From Mercurialis annua (lineage: Eukaryota; Streptophyta; Magnoliopsida; Malpighiales; Euphorbiaceae), in contig NC_065570.1 in the NCBI RefSeq assembly GCF_937616625.2, forward strand, positions 68,475,665 through 68,539,664: a stretch of 64,000 nt of DNA, read 5' to 3'. Every line of letters starts with the position of its first letter. The stretch's first letter is position 1. The notes under the pieces are model-generated. The model did no database searches, was not told where the DNA came from, and was given only the letters and a program-made list of their open reading frames with translations. The position numbers and the translations under genes are program-made. Shown in pieces: positions 33,801 to 46,186 of the stretch.

Positions 33801-36800
33801 AATTTTCAAACAAGTTTCCATATAAAAAAAATATTGAGTGGAAGACATTCTATGGAATACCACATCTTTGATGAACTAATATGTCAAATATCTTATGTAA
33901 TCCAAACTGAGAATCAATGCACACATCATAGGTTGATACAGTCTTATGTCACAAAATCCAATTTACTCTGGCCTTTTCTTTAATCAACCACTCAAAGTTC
34001 TATGCTACAAAGATTCAAGTATTACGTGTATTACTAATGGAAAAAAATTATTCTTGGGAACTAGATATGCATCATAAGATGTAAATGTAATGCATATAGA
34101 ATGCAAAATGTATCCTACTGAACTTTTTCCATATTTCCCGTTTAGTCCCTGACTTGCAATTCATCGTTACTCGTTTTGTTCGTCTCTCGGCGATAATAAT
34201 AATAAAAAATGCAGGCGCGGACCGCAAAAATGCAAAAAAGGGAGTGCAACACGAGGACTTCCCAGGAGGTCACCTCCTACTGCTCTCGCCCAAGCACCTT
34301 TAACTTCGGAGTTCTGATGGGATCCGGTGCATTAGTGCTGGTATGATCGCACCCGTCGTACTGTGCACGATAATCGTATATATCTGTTGCCTTACAACTC
34401 ATTCAACCGAAATACATAGAGCAACTAAATTATAATCAATTAATCTACTCACTCATATTGCAAAGCAGAAAGTATTTGCAAAACAGAACAGCAAGCAAAT
34501 TGTCCTAATAACAGCTAAAGAATATAAATATCAAAGAAACAGAACATACTCTTCATTCAGGCTGTGAACAGCAACAGTGGGAAATAAGGGACCTTTTATA
34601 TCCTTGTGAATTGCCCCAACAAGTACTCCATTTTTACTACAGCAACACAGAAGCACATTGAAAATAATAAGTATCGCAATAAAAACCAGTGGCAAATTTA
34701 TAATTTTACAATTTCACATGTTATACAGGAAACAGTAGTCGTAAGAAAGTAAAAGAACATAAAAATTTACAGTGGGCAGTGTCTTACGTAAAAAATATTT
34801 CCTGTGAGGCATAGTTAATGCCAGTACCAACTGTATCCTTGGCTGTAAAGGTTGGGCCAAAAGATTCTCCCTTTCCTTGTCCACGATACAGACAGCCATC
34901 ATCTCCATGATACCCGCAACTGTTTGTTTCCCACCTGCACAGGAAATAAAAACGGGAAGGAGTAAATAAAGAAATTCATTTTATCTATTGGAAACAAGGA
35001 AATGCAATTAAAAACTGGCGTACATTGCTGGACAAATACTTAAAGCTGCATGCTACTTTTGTTTTCGTGTTTATTTAGAAGCATAGATCCAATACCGCCC
35101 AATAATTCATCAATGGACCTAGCATATCTAAATTTCCTCCAACTCAGTGAAGCATTAAGAGATGAGAGTCAATTTTTAACTGCCAATATAAATTATACCT
35201 TGACTGAAAGGCACAGCTCTAGGTCACTGTGATTTCATTAGACATTGTTTACTTGTTTAGCTATGCTAATTGACGAATAATTACTCTATCAAGCTATTTT
35301 AGGAGCTGAGAATTTCAGTGTACTGTGTACAGAAAAAAATATAAACAATCAAATGTCTTGAAAAGTAAAATGACGCAAGTATCAACAAAACCTGTGCTTC
35401 TGAGCAGGTATACATATAACTGGAACTATAGCCTTTTTACACAATAGGACAAAGCTCTCAAACTAAATAAGTTGCGCAAATAACTACTATGTCCTTTCTA
35501 AATCTGTTGTTCCATATCTGCATCATGCAAACTACTTCTATGTTCTATATCAAAAACATCACTCAAGTACGCGCCTTTGTCTTTTTCCTTGTCCCCAAGA
35601 TGCATCATCCGTTGGTCCTTGCCACCATTTATAGTTGCCAAAGAGACAACCTTCGCGCCAGCCGGCCCCAAACTTTCCTACAAGGAGCTTTAGGTGAAGC
35701 GCCACTCCTAGAGCAGGCACCATACATACGATATCATGCACTTTCAGGGCAAGGGGATGTTTTTTCTTTACTTTATGACATTCGTTACAGTTCCTATATG
35801 CTATGTGATTTCAATTAGGTGGCACTAAAAATATCCATAAAATAAAAGCAATTACAAGGAATCAACTTTTTGTTGATGAATATAATAAGACACTGAGCTT
35901 CCTTTATTGAAAATAAATGAAGATGCATCTCTTACTCCAAGTAATTCTAATATTTTACTGTTCGGGCAAGCAACTGCAAATCCATTCAATATTATAAACA
36001 GGGAAGTAATACCTGCAGGTAGCAGACATCAGAAACCTTATCCTGATTAAGGGAAAGATAAAGATCTTTTGCTTGATGATCATTTGATCAAGATTACCAC
36101 TCAAATTTCTAGAAACAGTGGAAAGTAAATTTAGGGACTAAGGTGTTATTGATATTATCTATTGCTACTGGACTATAAATAGTGGCATTTTATTAATGGT
36201 CTTCTGTGCACAGTCATTACAGGCATTGAGCTAGTATAGAAATTTATTGTAATCTTCTAATACACCAAGATAATAAATAACTGACGCAAACACCATGTAT
36301 TCTCGTCAACAATTGAAACCGATTTCTACCACGACATCACAGCAATGATCCAAAAGCCAAGACCAAGCCTCAACTATTTCAAATAGATTATCCCTCACAT
36401 CACATGCTTTGCATTTAACAGTTAGCTCAACCGCATCATGCACTAACACTCTTCTCACAACAAATAACCGAGGAAAACCCCTAAAATTCTCTACTCTTTT
36501 CAGCTATAAACAACATAAAATCCTTCAATGTTATTCTTCAATAACCAAATGCACATACATTGTCTTATATTTCAAGTTTAATTAGCAAATTACACAAATT
36601 AATCCATAAAAGAAAAGAAAAGATCGATAAATTACCCAGGCTGCCTCCGCATTTTGAAACCCTCATTAGTGAAGCCAATAGCAATCTGACCTTTAGCACC
36701 GCTATTCCTAACATAAATCTCGAAATAATAAACAAGCCTTTTAACAGGAGCAGGTTTATTAGCTTGAACAGCACCAACATCATGCCCATGTAGATTCACA

Positions 36801-37087
36801 TTTGTGTATTTCACACTCAGCTTATCAGTTGATATCACAAGAAACCCTCCCGAACTATTTATCGTGTTAAGCTCCGTTGGCTCTTCTTCTCGCTCATCCT
36901 CATCTCCCATCATCATTGACGAAGATGATGACGAGGCAAAAGAGCCTGAGGATGATGAAGATTGCTGTCGAGCTAGGTTTAGAAAGTAGGTGGCGGGATC
37001 TTGATGTTGTTGCTGGTGGTGGTGATTGTTTGCGGTAGTGGTGCCACCGTTGGAGGTGGTTGCGACGATGGAGTTTGTAGTGCTCAT
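27862..37087 (-). CDS. RanBPM-like SPRY-LisH-CTLH-CRA protein, ten exons
   Basis: Scaffold-type protein of the RanBP9/10 (RanBPM) family. Its members form the CTLH/GID ubiquitin-ligase assembly in nucleus and cytosol; the plant role is inferred from the family. Exons on the minus strand: 37087-36636, 34934-34788, 34636-34550, 33581-33536, 32960-32884, 31573-31411, 29683-29615, 29277-29218, 28841-28755, 28143-27862. Together they give 1,470 nt, or 489 residues, in one frame. The N terminus is Ser/His/Gln-rich and disordered. SPRY spans about 85-225 (VYYFEIYV, GFTNEGF, YHGDDG, GTGINY, NGVLVG). LisH is at about 271-300 (LVRSYLLHYGY). CTLH is at about 305-347 (LIRNGDIDAAI). CRA spans about 348-480 (FLLHCQKFIE, LEEAVKYGRIEL). 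All introns are GT-AG except intron 4 (33535-32961), which has a strong GC donor (AAG|GCAAGT). No disruption was seen. Confidence 0.93.
30305..30848. mobile_element. hAT-like element in RanBPM intron 6
   Basis: The ends CATAGTTGTTAAAAGCGC and inverted CATAGTTGTTAAAGGCGC flank 544 bp. Direct repeats of 8 bp, GATTAAAT (30297-30304) and GACTAAAT (30849-30856), differ at one base, which suggests an hAT-type insertion. Both flanks of the interior are crowded with GCGCC / GAGGCG words, giving GC-rich ends on an AT-rich core. It is non-coding and lies wholly within intron 6 (31410-29684). Confidence 0.6.
32082..32333. mobile_element. Stowaway MITE in RanBPM intron 5
   Basis: The terminal repeats CTCCCTCCATCCCATTCTAATTGA and inverted TCAATTAGAATGGGACAGAGGGAG are flanked by TA on both sides (32080-32081 and 32334-32335). 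It is 252 bp and non-coding. It is inside intron 5 (32883-31574), away from the splice sites. Confidence 0.88.
34240..34354 (-). rRNA. 5S rRNA-derived unit in RanBPM intron 3 (likely pseudogene)
   Basis: The minus strand starts GGGTGCGATCATACCAGC, the plant 5S rRNA 5' end, and stays close to it to GTGTTGCACTCCC at the 3' end. It is 115 nt against about 119-120 for a functional gene. The shortfall lies mainly after GGGCGAGAGCAGTA, where the box C and helix IV region is compressed, and box A is altered (GTTAAAGGTGC). The flanks look like true 5S spacer. TATATA lies about 27 nt upstream, GC at -12/-11 and C at -1, and a T-run terminator follows immediately. This is a relocated 5S transcription unit and not just an rRNA fragment. 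The internal control region damage argues for a pseudogene. It has the same orientation as its host gene. Confidence 0.85.
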
Positions 37088-38522
37088 TTTTTAGGGGAAT
37101 TAGGGTTAGGGTTAACTGAACATTTATTTGAATTTTTTCTTTTTTTGTTTGATTGGAGAAGTTTTGGGAGTTCTGAGTAAGATCAAAGAAATGAAAACGA
37201 GAGTAGAGAAGAGATGAACAGGGAAGTTGAGTATCTTTGTGATAAATTAATTAAGTTGGGTTTTAATCCTCTACTTGTGAACTCAGAATTAGAGGTGGCA
37301 AATAAATAATTGTCCAATCCAAGCCTCCCAATCCAATCATGAAAGTACAGCCCATTATTTGCCATAGTGACTAGTGAGTTTGGACCACTGGTCCACTGTT
37401 TATCTAACTCATTTGACCCAAAATATTTTAGACTAAAAAAAATTAAAATTATCTAATGAACAAAATTGAGTCAAATGATCAAGAATATTTGATATTTTTT
37501 TTATTACCATACAAATTTATTTTTCAAATTTCAAATATAATCTTTAAAAATCGAATCGAATTGATTCTAAAAATAATCGAACTGAACCAAAGTTTTAAAG
37601 ATTAATTTTCAAACCAAATCGAACCGAACCAAATTTTAATTTTTTTTAAAATCGAACCAAAATAAAATAAAAAAATTAACAATATTAAATTGGATTGAAC
37701 TGGAATATATTTAATTTGTTGACTGTTGAATTTTGGATGTTATGTTTCTAGTTTTAAGTTGGATTTAGATTTTGAATTCAGAGACACAATCCAACCAATT
37801 AATCGAAATAGTCAAAATCAAACCCGTCCAAGATCACTCATTTACCATTTCTACTGCGGATTGCCTTTAGGGGGAGTCAGTTTTGACAACTACTTTAATT
37901 GTATTGAAAATTGGGTCTACAATTGATCACTTGTACAAACTATATACCGATTCTTTACAGACTCCATGTTTAATTTTAAATTTAAACTCTGATTAGCAGA
38001 TTTAATAAATCATAACGCGAACAATTCGCAGTTTGTTCAAACTAATCAAGTTTTTATTAATCCATAGGAGTCCTAAAATAGATAAGTGAAATCAATTTGG
38101 TTAAATCGCAGTGGTCCATATATTTTCCATCGTCAAAAATAAAATCCTGAGACTGTTTTGTACTTGGTTTGGTGCTACAAAAATTGGAAAAGATTCTGGT
38201 TACTCATCCGCTTCTAAAGAGTGATCAGACGTAACAAAAATAGTAGTTGGTTACTTATCCAACTTTGATTACAAAAGTTTTCTTTTAAATTAAATTTATT
38301 AATTCATTATAACCAATTAAATTTAAAATACAATTTAAATTGATTTAAAAATAATTATCATCATAACTTCTCATATTGCTAATGCTGTTAGAGACTGATA
38401 TAATACAGAGATACAAATTATCCATCAAATCTCCTATGGCATTGATTAACCAAAAGGCTTTTCATATGCTAAATCTGTATATACTAAAAGCTAAATTGTA
38501 CATATAATTACAAGAAAGTAGT
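37088..38522. other. spacer between the RanBPM-like and SMXL genes
   Basis: It contains the RanBPM-like gene's 5' leader and promoter (right after 37087, with T-rich sequence) and the 3' UTR of the SMXL gene (before 38523). Between them is AT-rich sequence with a patch of AATCGAACCGAACC words (about 37540-37670) of the kind left by old repeats. No gene was seen. Confidence 0.6.
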
Positions 38523-41500
38523 TTACAGATTAATGGTTGAAGGCAGGCAAATTCCGGAAGCTCTCTCTTCCACTACAATGCCTTTACATGTAGCTACTTT
38601 CACAACATACTCAACACTGCTATGGTATTTCTGCCGCGCTTCTACAAATCCTCTACCCAGGACTTTTTCAACCCAGTCCTCCAGCGCTCTGCTCACGTCC
38701 GATAACCATGAAGCTGCAAGCATTTGTACCATGACTTCATCATCAATCTCCAATGCAGTATCCGATCCAAATACCTTTTGAAACTGTGCACTGATTTCTC
38801 TCCCTATGTTATCGGCAAGAGCATCAAAATCAAATGGCTTGAATGGCACCTTTTCGTCTACTTGATCAAGTAAATCTTCCAGCCAAGCTTGTGAGTTTTC
38901 AGAGGTGGGGTCACTATCATAGCTGCTAGAGTCGACGCTCTTCTCTTCCATCTCCGCTAGAGGTAGATTCAAGTCCAGAGATGATCCTAATGATTTATAG
39001 GCTCGTCTTTTAGCCTCGTTGCTAAAATGTTGCTGTGTGGCATTGGCGGCTCCATGCAGCTTTCTTTTATTCATAGGTGACGCAACAGAGGTTAGCGTTC
39101 TTCCGTTGGAACTCTCACCAGCTTGTTCAATTAATATTTTCATCTGCCAGCTTTTAGCACCGAGAACGACTTCTTCAGAGAACTTACCAGATTCTGCCTG
39201 AGGCAGATGATTTACACTTCCAATTGAAATTGCTGACGACAAAACAAAAATCACATTACTTATGCTGATTTCTCTTCCATGGGAATCTGGAAATTTACCT
39301 GTCCTTGCAGCCTGGGACAAACTATTCTGGACCAAGAGATCAGCCTTGTCAACATTCTCAAGAAGCACTACTGCACGGGGTCTCTTGCCCAACTCCAGTG
39401 AAATGTAATCAACAATCGTCTTCCCCCTAAATATCACATCATAATCACTTGATTCTTGACATTCAAAGACACAGTTTGATGGGTAAACCCAATCATGGAA
39501 TCTCAAATCAACAGAAATTAAGTGGTCATGGCTACCAAACATTAATTTGGCAAGCAGTGAAGCAATTCTTTTCTTTCCAACTTTGTCGGGTCCAAGGAAA
39601 GTAAGCCAAATATCTCCTCTTGCAGTGGAGCCTCGACTTCTTCCATATCCAGCTTTACAACGAGATATTGCTCGACTGATAGCACATATGGCTTCCTCTT
39701 GCCAGCCAACTTTTTCAGAAAGAGATCTCACAAGTGATTTGTAATTTACATAATCAAACTGCCCCACTGAAGAAGGATGCGAACATGAAGAAGACTGTAC
39801 AATCTCATGCGAAGTACTCTCATTACCTCGAAACTCAGATGATTCAGAACCTGAAAACAGTTGAAGAGACTCTTTCCGATCACGTAGCTTTGGGGTAACT
39901 GGCTCACGAGAACTAGATGTATAAATTGTTCCCAGCCCCAAATCTGTGGTCACAGAAGGGACAGATGAAGATGATCTGTGGTCAGTTGGCAGACCTGTAC
40001 TGGGCAGAGAGATCCAAGAACCATCTTTCTGGTTGTGCGGACTCGGTAGCTTAGATTGGCAACTAACGTTCTCAGCTCTGGAAGCTACTAGTAATGGCAT
40101 GATAGGTTTTGATAGAAAAGCAGCTTGCAAGTCCATATGATCTATACCTAAATTTGCACATTGACTCTCATTAAGTGATGAATCTCTGCTGCAGCTGCTG
40201 CTGCTCTCCTTCCTATCAGCAATAACTGGAAAGACCTCTGCAGTTGATACTAGGGGCTTGCCCTGTGAAATATCAAATTTGGAAAAAGGCTGAGCATGAT
40301 GCAGCCGTTGGCAGACATCATTCCACTTTTTTTGCAGTCCCAAAATCTTAGAATTCAATGTTGTTCCATCATTTTTGGTCTGCACTGAAGATGAAGTTTA
40401 TTATATGAAAATCAGACAGTGTAAATTGTTGGTTTGAAATTTTGCAATTATGTAAAAATGCACAATAAGTAAGTCGATGATTTCCAATTATTAAGAGCAA
40501 CACACCTTAGCCCCGTCCAATCCCTTAGCTGAGTCAAGTTGAGCCATTTGCAACCAAGAAGGTAAATTCTCCAAGTATTGATCTGCAACTGAAATTGTTG
40601 ACCCCGTCTTCAGCATCGCAGAAACTTCTTGCTCATACTTTGCGGTGCAAAGGTGACAACGAGTAACCTGTTGATTTGGTTTGCTGGATGGACCTTTATA
40701 ATCAGATAGTGTAGAAAAGAACCCACCAAATGGGACGAAAGACCCCATCAAGCTGTAAGAATGTCATCAGTAGCGAACTGTGAGATTCAATAGTTAGAAA
40801 CAGTTAGAAAATAAACTGTATGTGGGAAAAAAATGGGTGCACAACAGAATTTGGCATAAAACTAAGCATTTATACACATTATAGGACCCCAAATAGAATG
40901 TAATACCATATTCAAGCGAAAAACTAACTTACCAGAACAGCATATTTCTCTTCATGGGTTATTAAGTGTCAGATGCAGTTTATTTCTAGATTCAAAACCT
41001 AGAGATTCTCAAATTATACCCAATTTTGAAGCTGTTGTTACTTTTTTTTTTTTTGTGAAAACAAGCTGTTGTTACTTCTTCATATGTACATATAAAACAA
41101 ATAAAAAACAATGGCTAAGACATAGCAGTTACATTAGCAACCGAAGATTGCAAGTTACAAGTATAGGCCAATTTCGTTTATTCCACATGAAAGGCCAACT
41201 ACAAACTGGTGTATGCTGCATTTGGAGGTCTCTCATTAATGAACACAAATTTTCACTGCATTGTTGGACTTCAATTTAAAATTATAGGCCATGCCATGCT
41301 TTATACCCAACGAAGCAGAAAGCCAAATAGTCATATGAACCATGCCCTTTCGTCAGGTGAACATATAATTGATAAAACTGGGAGAAATATAATACATGTT
41401 ATTTAATTCAAAGAAGAAAATAGATATGAAAGAAAAAAAGGAAATGAAGAAGAAATGAAATCAAACTAAAAGAACGTCAGTCCAATGCATACGGAGTATA

Positions 41501-42993
41501 TAAGTATTAAACAAATATGATGAAGATAGCAAACAAAAACGCATATAATTAATTTAAAAATTGGTATGACATGGGCAGCACTCTTTTTGGAATTTGGACC
41601 AATCCAAATACCCCATCTCTTCAGATCTTCTTCTTGATAGTTTAACATTTAAATTCGTATGAAGTCTAAAGAAAACATATTATAAACCAAAAGAAAAAAA
41701 ATTATAAAATCTAACAGACTATTTTATAGTTTTTGCCATAACCAACTGAAAGAGAAGTAACAAACATATAACGACAAAAGTAGTACAAACTCACCTGGAT
41801 TTAGAGCCAAAACTATCAATAGGACTTTTAGATGAAGTAATTGGCAGAAGATGAAGATCCCAATCCTTTTCTATGCATGGAAACTTTCCCAAAAACTTGG
41901 CATACGTTTCATGTCTAGCCGCTGCACCCATCAACCACAACTTCTCTCTAAAATCCTCTAATAAACCAGTTAACTTCATAACCAAGTAACTCACAGCATC
42001 AACATTTTCACCAACTAAGACCTTCAACTCTCCGAAACTCAACATAATACCTCGACTCGAACACCTCTCTAACTTACTCCTCAGCTCATCAAATTTGAAA
42101 CCCATTTTTTCTCTCACTTCACTACTACTCCCTCCTTCACTAACATACTCAACGATCTCCTTCTCAATGGAAACTACACTTAACCCAGCAATCTCAGAGC
42201 TCAAAATTCCACCTTTATTACCATTATTTACACAGTCAATAAACTTACTCAAAGCATCACAAGCACAAACTCCAAGAAGCAACACGCTTTTTACTTTACT
42301 AATCTTGTCACTAATCCTCCTACAATAATCCCCATCATCATCAACATCCAGTCCAAATGGGTACCCAAATCCGGGTCGGTCCGGATCCGAACCTGGCAAA
42401 TTACACAGAAAAATAGGCGGGGGACACCTGGACCTCGAAAATCTGGGAGCTTGCATAACAGTAGGTGGGTGAATAATAGCTAACTTAATATCACAACTTC
42501 TAAACCCGGCATCACCAAAAACCCGACTCACTATCGGGTCATCTAAAATTGATAAAATGAAATGCTTTAGTTCAACTTTTAAAACAGAAGGAGATTGCTG
42601 ATTACAGTGGATTTGCTGCAAGTGAAAATGATCAGGGTGTCGCCTTTGATTCGCTTGTGATCTTTTAATCGCCGCCATAAGTGAGTTAGATATAGGAGGA
42701 CCGTTATCCTCGTCGTTGCTGTTAACCGTCTTTGACGACGGCACACGATCGAGAGAAACACCGACGCATAATTCCAACGCGCGAAACTGTAACCGTGAAG
42801 AACACGGACTGTTTCTAGAGCGTGCACATGCATCACGGAGTGTGGACGACGGTAAAGCTAGTAAAGCAGAGATAGCATGGAGCGACGTCGTTTGTGCATG
42901 ACTGCGGCGACGCGCTACAGCTACTGCATCGTCTAATGCACGCGCCGCTTCTTCTGTTAGAAATTGCCTTGCTGCGCTTACCGGCGTTGGCAT
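38523..42993 (-). CDS. SMAX1-like protein of the D53/SMXL6-7-8 type
   Basis: Predicted nuclear repressor of strigolactone signalling. In this subclade the protein is removed after hormone perception by D14 and an SCF-MAX2 ligase, releasing branching-related targets. Exons on the minus strand: 42993-41795, 40752-40506, 40379-38523 (3,303 nt, 1,100 residues). The first 170 residues or so are a double Clp-N domain (LTEEAARALDDAVAVARRRSH, SLHAISALL). A CHLC..KYEQEVSAM motif is in exon 2. A degenerate ClpB-type ATPase region follows, with GPDKVGKKR at about 745-753. The RGKT degron motif (about 800-803, followed by IVDYI) marks the D53/SMXL6-7-8 subclade and sets it apart from SMAX1/SMXL3. The EAR repression motif LDLNLPL is at about 950-956. 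Length lies between the family extremes. All introns are GT-AG, with no disruption. Confidence 0.93.
41029..41077. repeat. 15-bp direct repeat around a poly-T stub, SMXL intron 1
   Basis: AAGCTGTTGTTACTT occurs at 41029-41043 and again at 41063-41077, separated by a T run and GTGAAAAC. On the minus strand the insert reads GTTTTCAC then poly-A, flanked by a duplication of LINE-typical length. It looks like an extremely 5'-truncated retrotransposition event. Confidence 0.6.
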
Positions 42994-45608
42994 CGCCGCG
43001 AACGGCGGCGAGCAAAAAGAAGAGGGTCTTTAGCGACGAGAAATATACGGAGAAATAGATAAGTGTTGGATAAAGAAAAGATAATAAAAAATGAAAGTAT
43101 TTATTTATTATGTTTTAGAATAATAATTTATTTAATTTGAGAGATTGAAGAAGAAGATAAATAGAATAAAAAGGAGAGATAAGAGAGTATTTGTCTGATT
43201 TGGTTTGGTTTAGTTTTTGGTGGGGTATGTATGTAGTTTTTGTTTTTCTTAAGTTTCTGCTAGGCAATAGATCGAACATATGGTGAGCAAGCATAGATTC
43301 TTTTAAACTTGTTGCTGAAGAAGAAAGGGAGAGATGGCGTGTCCAGTCCACTGAAGCAAAAGGGACCAACCATGGGAGTGGAGTCACTGTCTCTCTAGCA
43401 ATCAGTGAGAGAAGACATATTTTTAGCTTTTGGCTGAAAATTGTTGAGCATTTGCGTTCGTCCTTAAAACTGATTTTTCAAATACTAACCAACTCTAACT
43501 GCTACCCGCTTTTATTTTTATTTGTTAATTTTGTGTTTTTTATATAATATTTAATTTTGGAAAATATTTTTGTATAATTTGGCATTTTAACAGGAGCAGC
43601 TGGCAGCTGGGTAAGGTTGTGGTATCAAACTTTTTAACCAATGCCAAATGATAAAATAGTACCACTAAATTAATTCATAATAATAAAAATACACAATACA
43701 CTATCTAATAATTAATATACATGATGAATTGAAAATTTACTTATATTAAAATTAATATTATATAAAAAAAATATAAAAAGTTATGACACTTTTATTTTCA
43801 AGAAATTAATATTTATGGGTCTAATATTAATACTATATTAAAAAAAGTTATGGTCACTAAAAATTATTCACTTATTTATACTTATACTTTTCTACTTGAC
43901 AAATAAGAAAAGCCTTATGTTTTAGAAGGGTAAAATAAAGGTTTAATTATTTAAAAAAATCCACCTTATTTTTTTTTCTTTTATACCTGACCTTATAAAA
44001 AAGCCATATGTACCCAATTTTAGGGAATTAGTTTTTATCCCTATCCAAAAATATTAAATTATACTCTTTTTATTTGAAAACAAATTAAAAAATCTTTCAT
44101 TTTTAACCTATATACTAATTAAACATTAGTGTTATTAATAGTATAAAAATATCATATTTTTCAAAAAAAATTAAAAAAAAATTATTAGAAGATTAATGCA
44201 AATAATACAAGAAATAAAATCTTATGATATATGAGTGGTGTCTCTTAAAGAGTATGAATCTTGCCTCCCATCAATTACAAAAAGGGACTTTAAAAACACT
44301 CTTTTTTCCCTTACAAATAAATGGACCACCACCTTTACAAAGTGTATAATGTATTCTTCAATCACAATCATACAAAAAGTTGTTTTAATTCTATTGTGGA
44401 CTCATGTGTTTTTATTGAATGTATTCCCTTTTTTATCTTTTATCATATTCAACTTTTCAAAGCTCAATTTGAGGTCTCAATTAATAAATAACTATATAAG
44501 AAGATATTTGTTAGCTTTTGGCATAAATATATGGCCAAGATAAATACACATAGTTCATTTGAAGGAATTAAAATTTATTGATACGCAAGGTGATCTAAAA
44601 TTGTAACTTCATTTTTTAATCAAAAATTAGAAATTTTAGTAATTAAATGATTTAAATTCATATCCAAAAATAATTAATTAATTATGAAAGTTTATAGAAA
44701 ATTTAAAAATATTAAAATTTAATTAATATAATTGAATATAAACAATGATACATAGATAACAACAAAACTAAAATTGTTTAATTTTATGCTGATGTTGATT
44801 GGTCTCATCCACAAGCCATTTTCTTTTGATTTTAGCATGAGATGGTTTTTTAGGATTCATTGTGGTTGGGAATCGGGTTGGGTGGTGGGCGGCAGTCAGG
44901 ATTTGGGGTCAAAACTCGGGCTAGGTCAGGAGTTAGAGTCGGGATTGGGACTCAGGGTTCAGACTTGAGGTCAGGATCAGAAGTTGGATTGGTCCAAACT
45001 CGAGGTCGCGACATGGATCAGAAAAGAGACTCAAGATCGAATTCAAGACCCAATGTTAGGGTCATAACGTAATGTTATAGTCGAGATTTTGGCTCTCGGT
45101 CAAGACTCGGGCTCAAAATCAGACTTCGAGGTTGTGGTCGAGATTAGAGTTAGAATTCAAAATCAAAGTCGGGATTGAGAGTCGAGTAGGCAGCTGAGGT
45201 CGAGGGCAAGACTCAAGGTTGGAGTCAAGGTCGGGGTTGGTAGTCGTGTCCGAGAGTCAGGGTGGGGAGTGAGGGTCAGGACTCGGGTCAAGTTTGGAAT
45301 ATGGACTCGAGGTGGGGATTAGGATTCAAAGTCGGAGTCGAGACTCGAGGTTGGTGTTAAGGTCAAGACTTAGGTCAAACTTGGGGCGGACTCGATAATC
45401 AGATTAGGTTTGGGTCTTGGGGTTGGAACTCGGAGTTAGGGTCAAGGTGGAAACTCAAGACTCATGGTCAGCATAGAGACTCAGGGTTGGAATCAGAATT
45501 CATTCTACAATGATGACACCAACGTGCTCCTAATGTTCAAGGTATTCTTTATGACAACCTATTTTTTTTTATTCTAACAAAAAAATTAGTATTAGATCAA
45601 TTTACAAA
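42994..45608. other. SMXL upstream region and intergenic spacer
   Basis: It starts with the likely 5' leader and promoter of the SMXL gene (42994 to about 43450), with no unambiguous TATA box. A left-end fragment of the Mutator-like family begins at about 43940 (GGTTTAATTATTTAAAAAAATCC...) and fades by about 44100 without a right end. A 102-codon frame at 44235-44543 has no recognisable motif. The purine-rich repeat tract is listed separately. Confidence 0.55.
44870..45505. repeat. purine-rich degenerate minisatellite
   Basis: About 635 bp built from drifting short units such as GGTCAAGACTCG, GGGTCAAG and GACTCGAGGTC. The plus strand is strongly enriched in G and A. GACTC/GAGTC and GGTC words recur every 6-14 bases, but no unit is perfectly conserved. 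It is G-richer than all surrounding DNA. There is no coding evidence: the overlapping frames are just the repeat read as Gly/Arg/Ser-rich peptide. Confidence 0.75.
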
Positions 45609-46186
45609 AGCTTAATTCCTTAAAAAAACCCCACCTTGTATTTTTTTTCGTTTATAGCCTGACCTTATAAAAATACCATTTGTACCCAATTTTGAATTTT
45701 TATGTTTCATCCCTACCCAAAAGCATTAAATTGTACTCTTTTCATTTGGAAAAGATTTTAAAACATACTTTTATCTATTTTAAAAAATACAAAGAAATCC
45801 TTAAACTTAAAAATAATCAAATACATCCAAATAATTAATTAATTTTTTTAATTTTATAAAATAAAAAAAAAATAAAAAAAAATATTATTATTTTTAATTT
45901 TTTGTCAGAAATATTTTTAAAAAAATTAAAAAAAATTATTATTATTTTTAATTTTTTTGAAGAAGATGGTATTTTTGTACTATTAATAACATTAATATCT
46001 AATTAGTATATAAGTTAAAAACGAAGGATTATTTTGACTCTTTTTCAAATGAAAAGAGTACAATTTAATATTTTTGGGTAGAGATGAAACATAAAAACTC
46101 AAAATTGGGTACAAATGGTGTTTTTACAAAGTCATGGTATAAACGAAAAAAAAATGCAAGGTGGGATTTTTTTAAGGAATTAAGCC
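45609..46186. mobile_element. Mutator-like miniature element, copy 4
   Basis: A 578-bp element with long inverted ends (AGCTTAATTCCTTAAAAAAACCCC against TTTTTTTAAGGAATTAAGCC). They continue for roughly 150 bp, including TTGTACCCAATTTTGA / CAAAATTGGGTACAAATG and TTGTACTCTTTTCATTTG / AAATGAAAAGAGTACAATTT. It is flanked by the exact 9-bp repeat ATTTACAAA (45600-45608 and 46187-46195). The core holds AT-rich inverted repeats. It is non-coding. Confidence 0.9.

Noticed and set aside
36560..36989. Plus-strand frames opposite RanBPM exon 1
   Set aside because: Antisense to an exon whose SPRY domain and splice join are clear.
44235..44543. 102-codon frame
   Set aside because: AT-rich, hydrophobic low complexity, no splice partners or recognisable motif, next to a truncated transposon end.
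44774..45072. Gly/Arg-rich plus-strand frames
   Set aside because: Translation of the purine-rich minisatellite.
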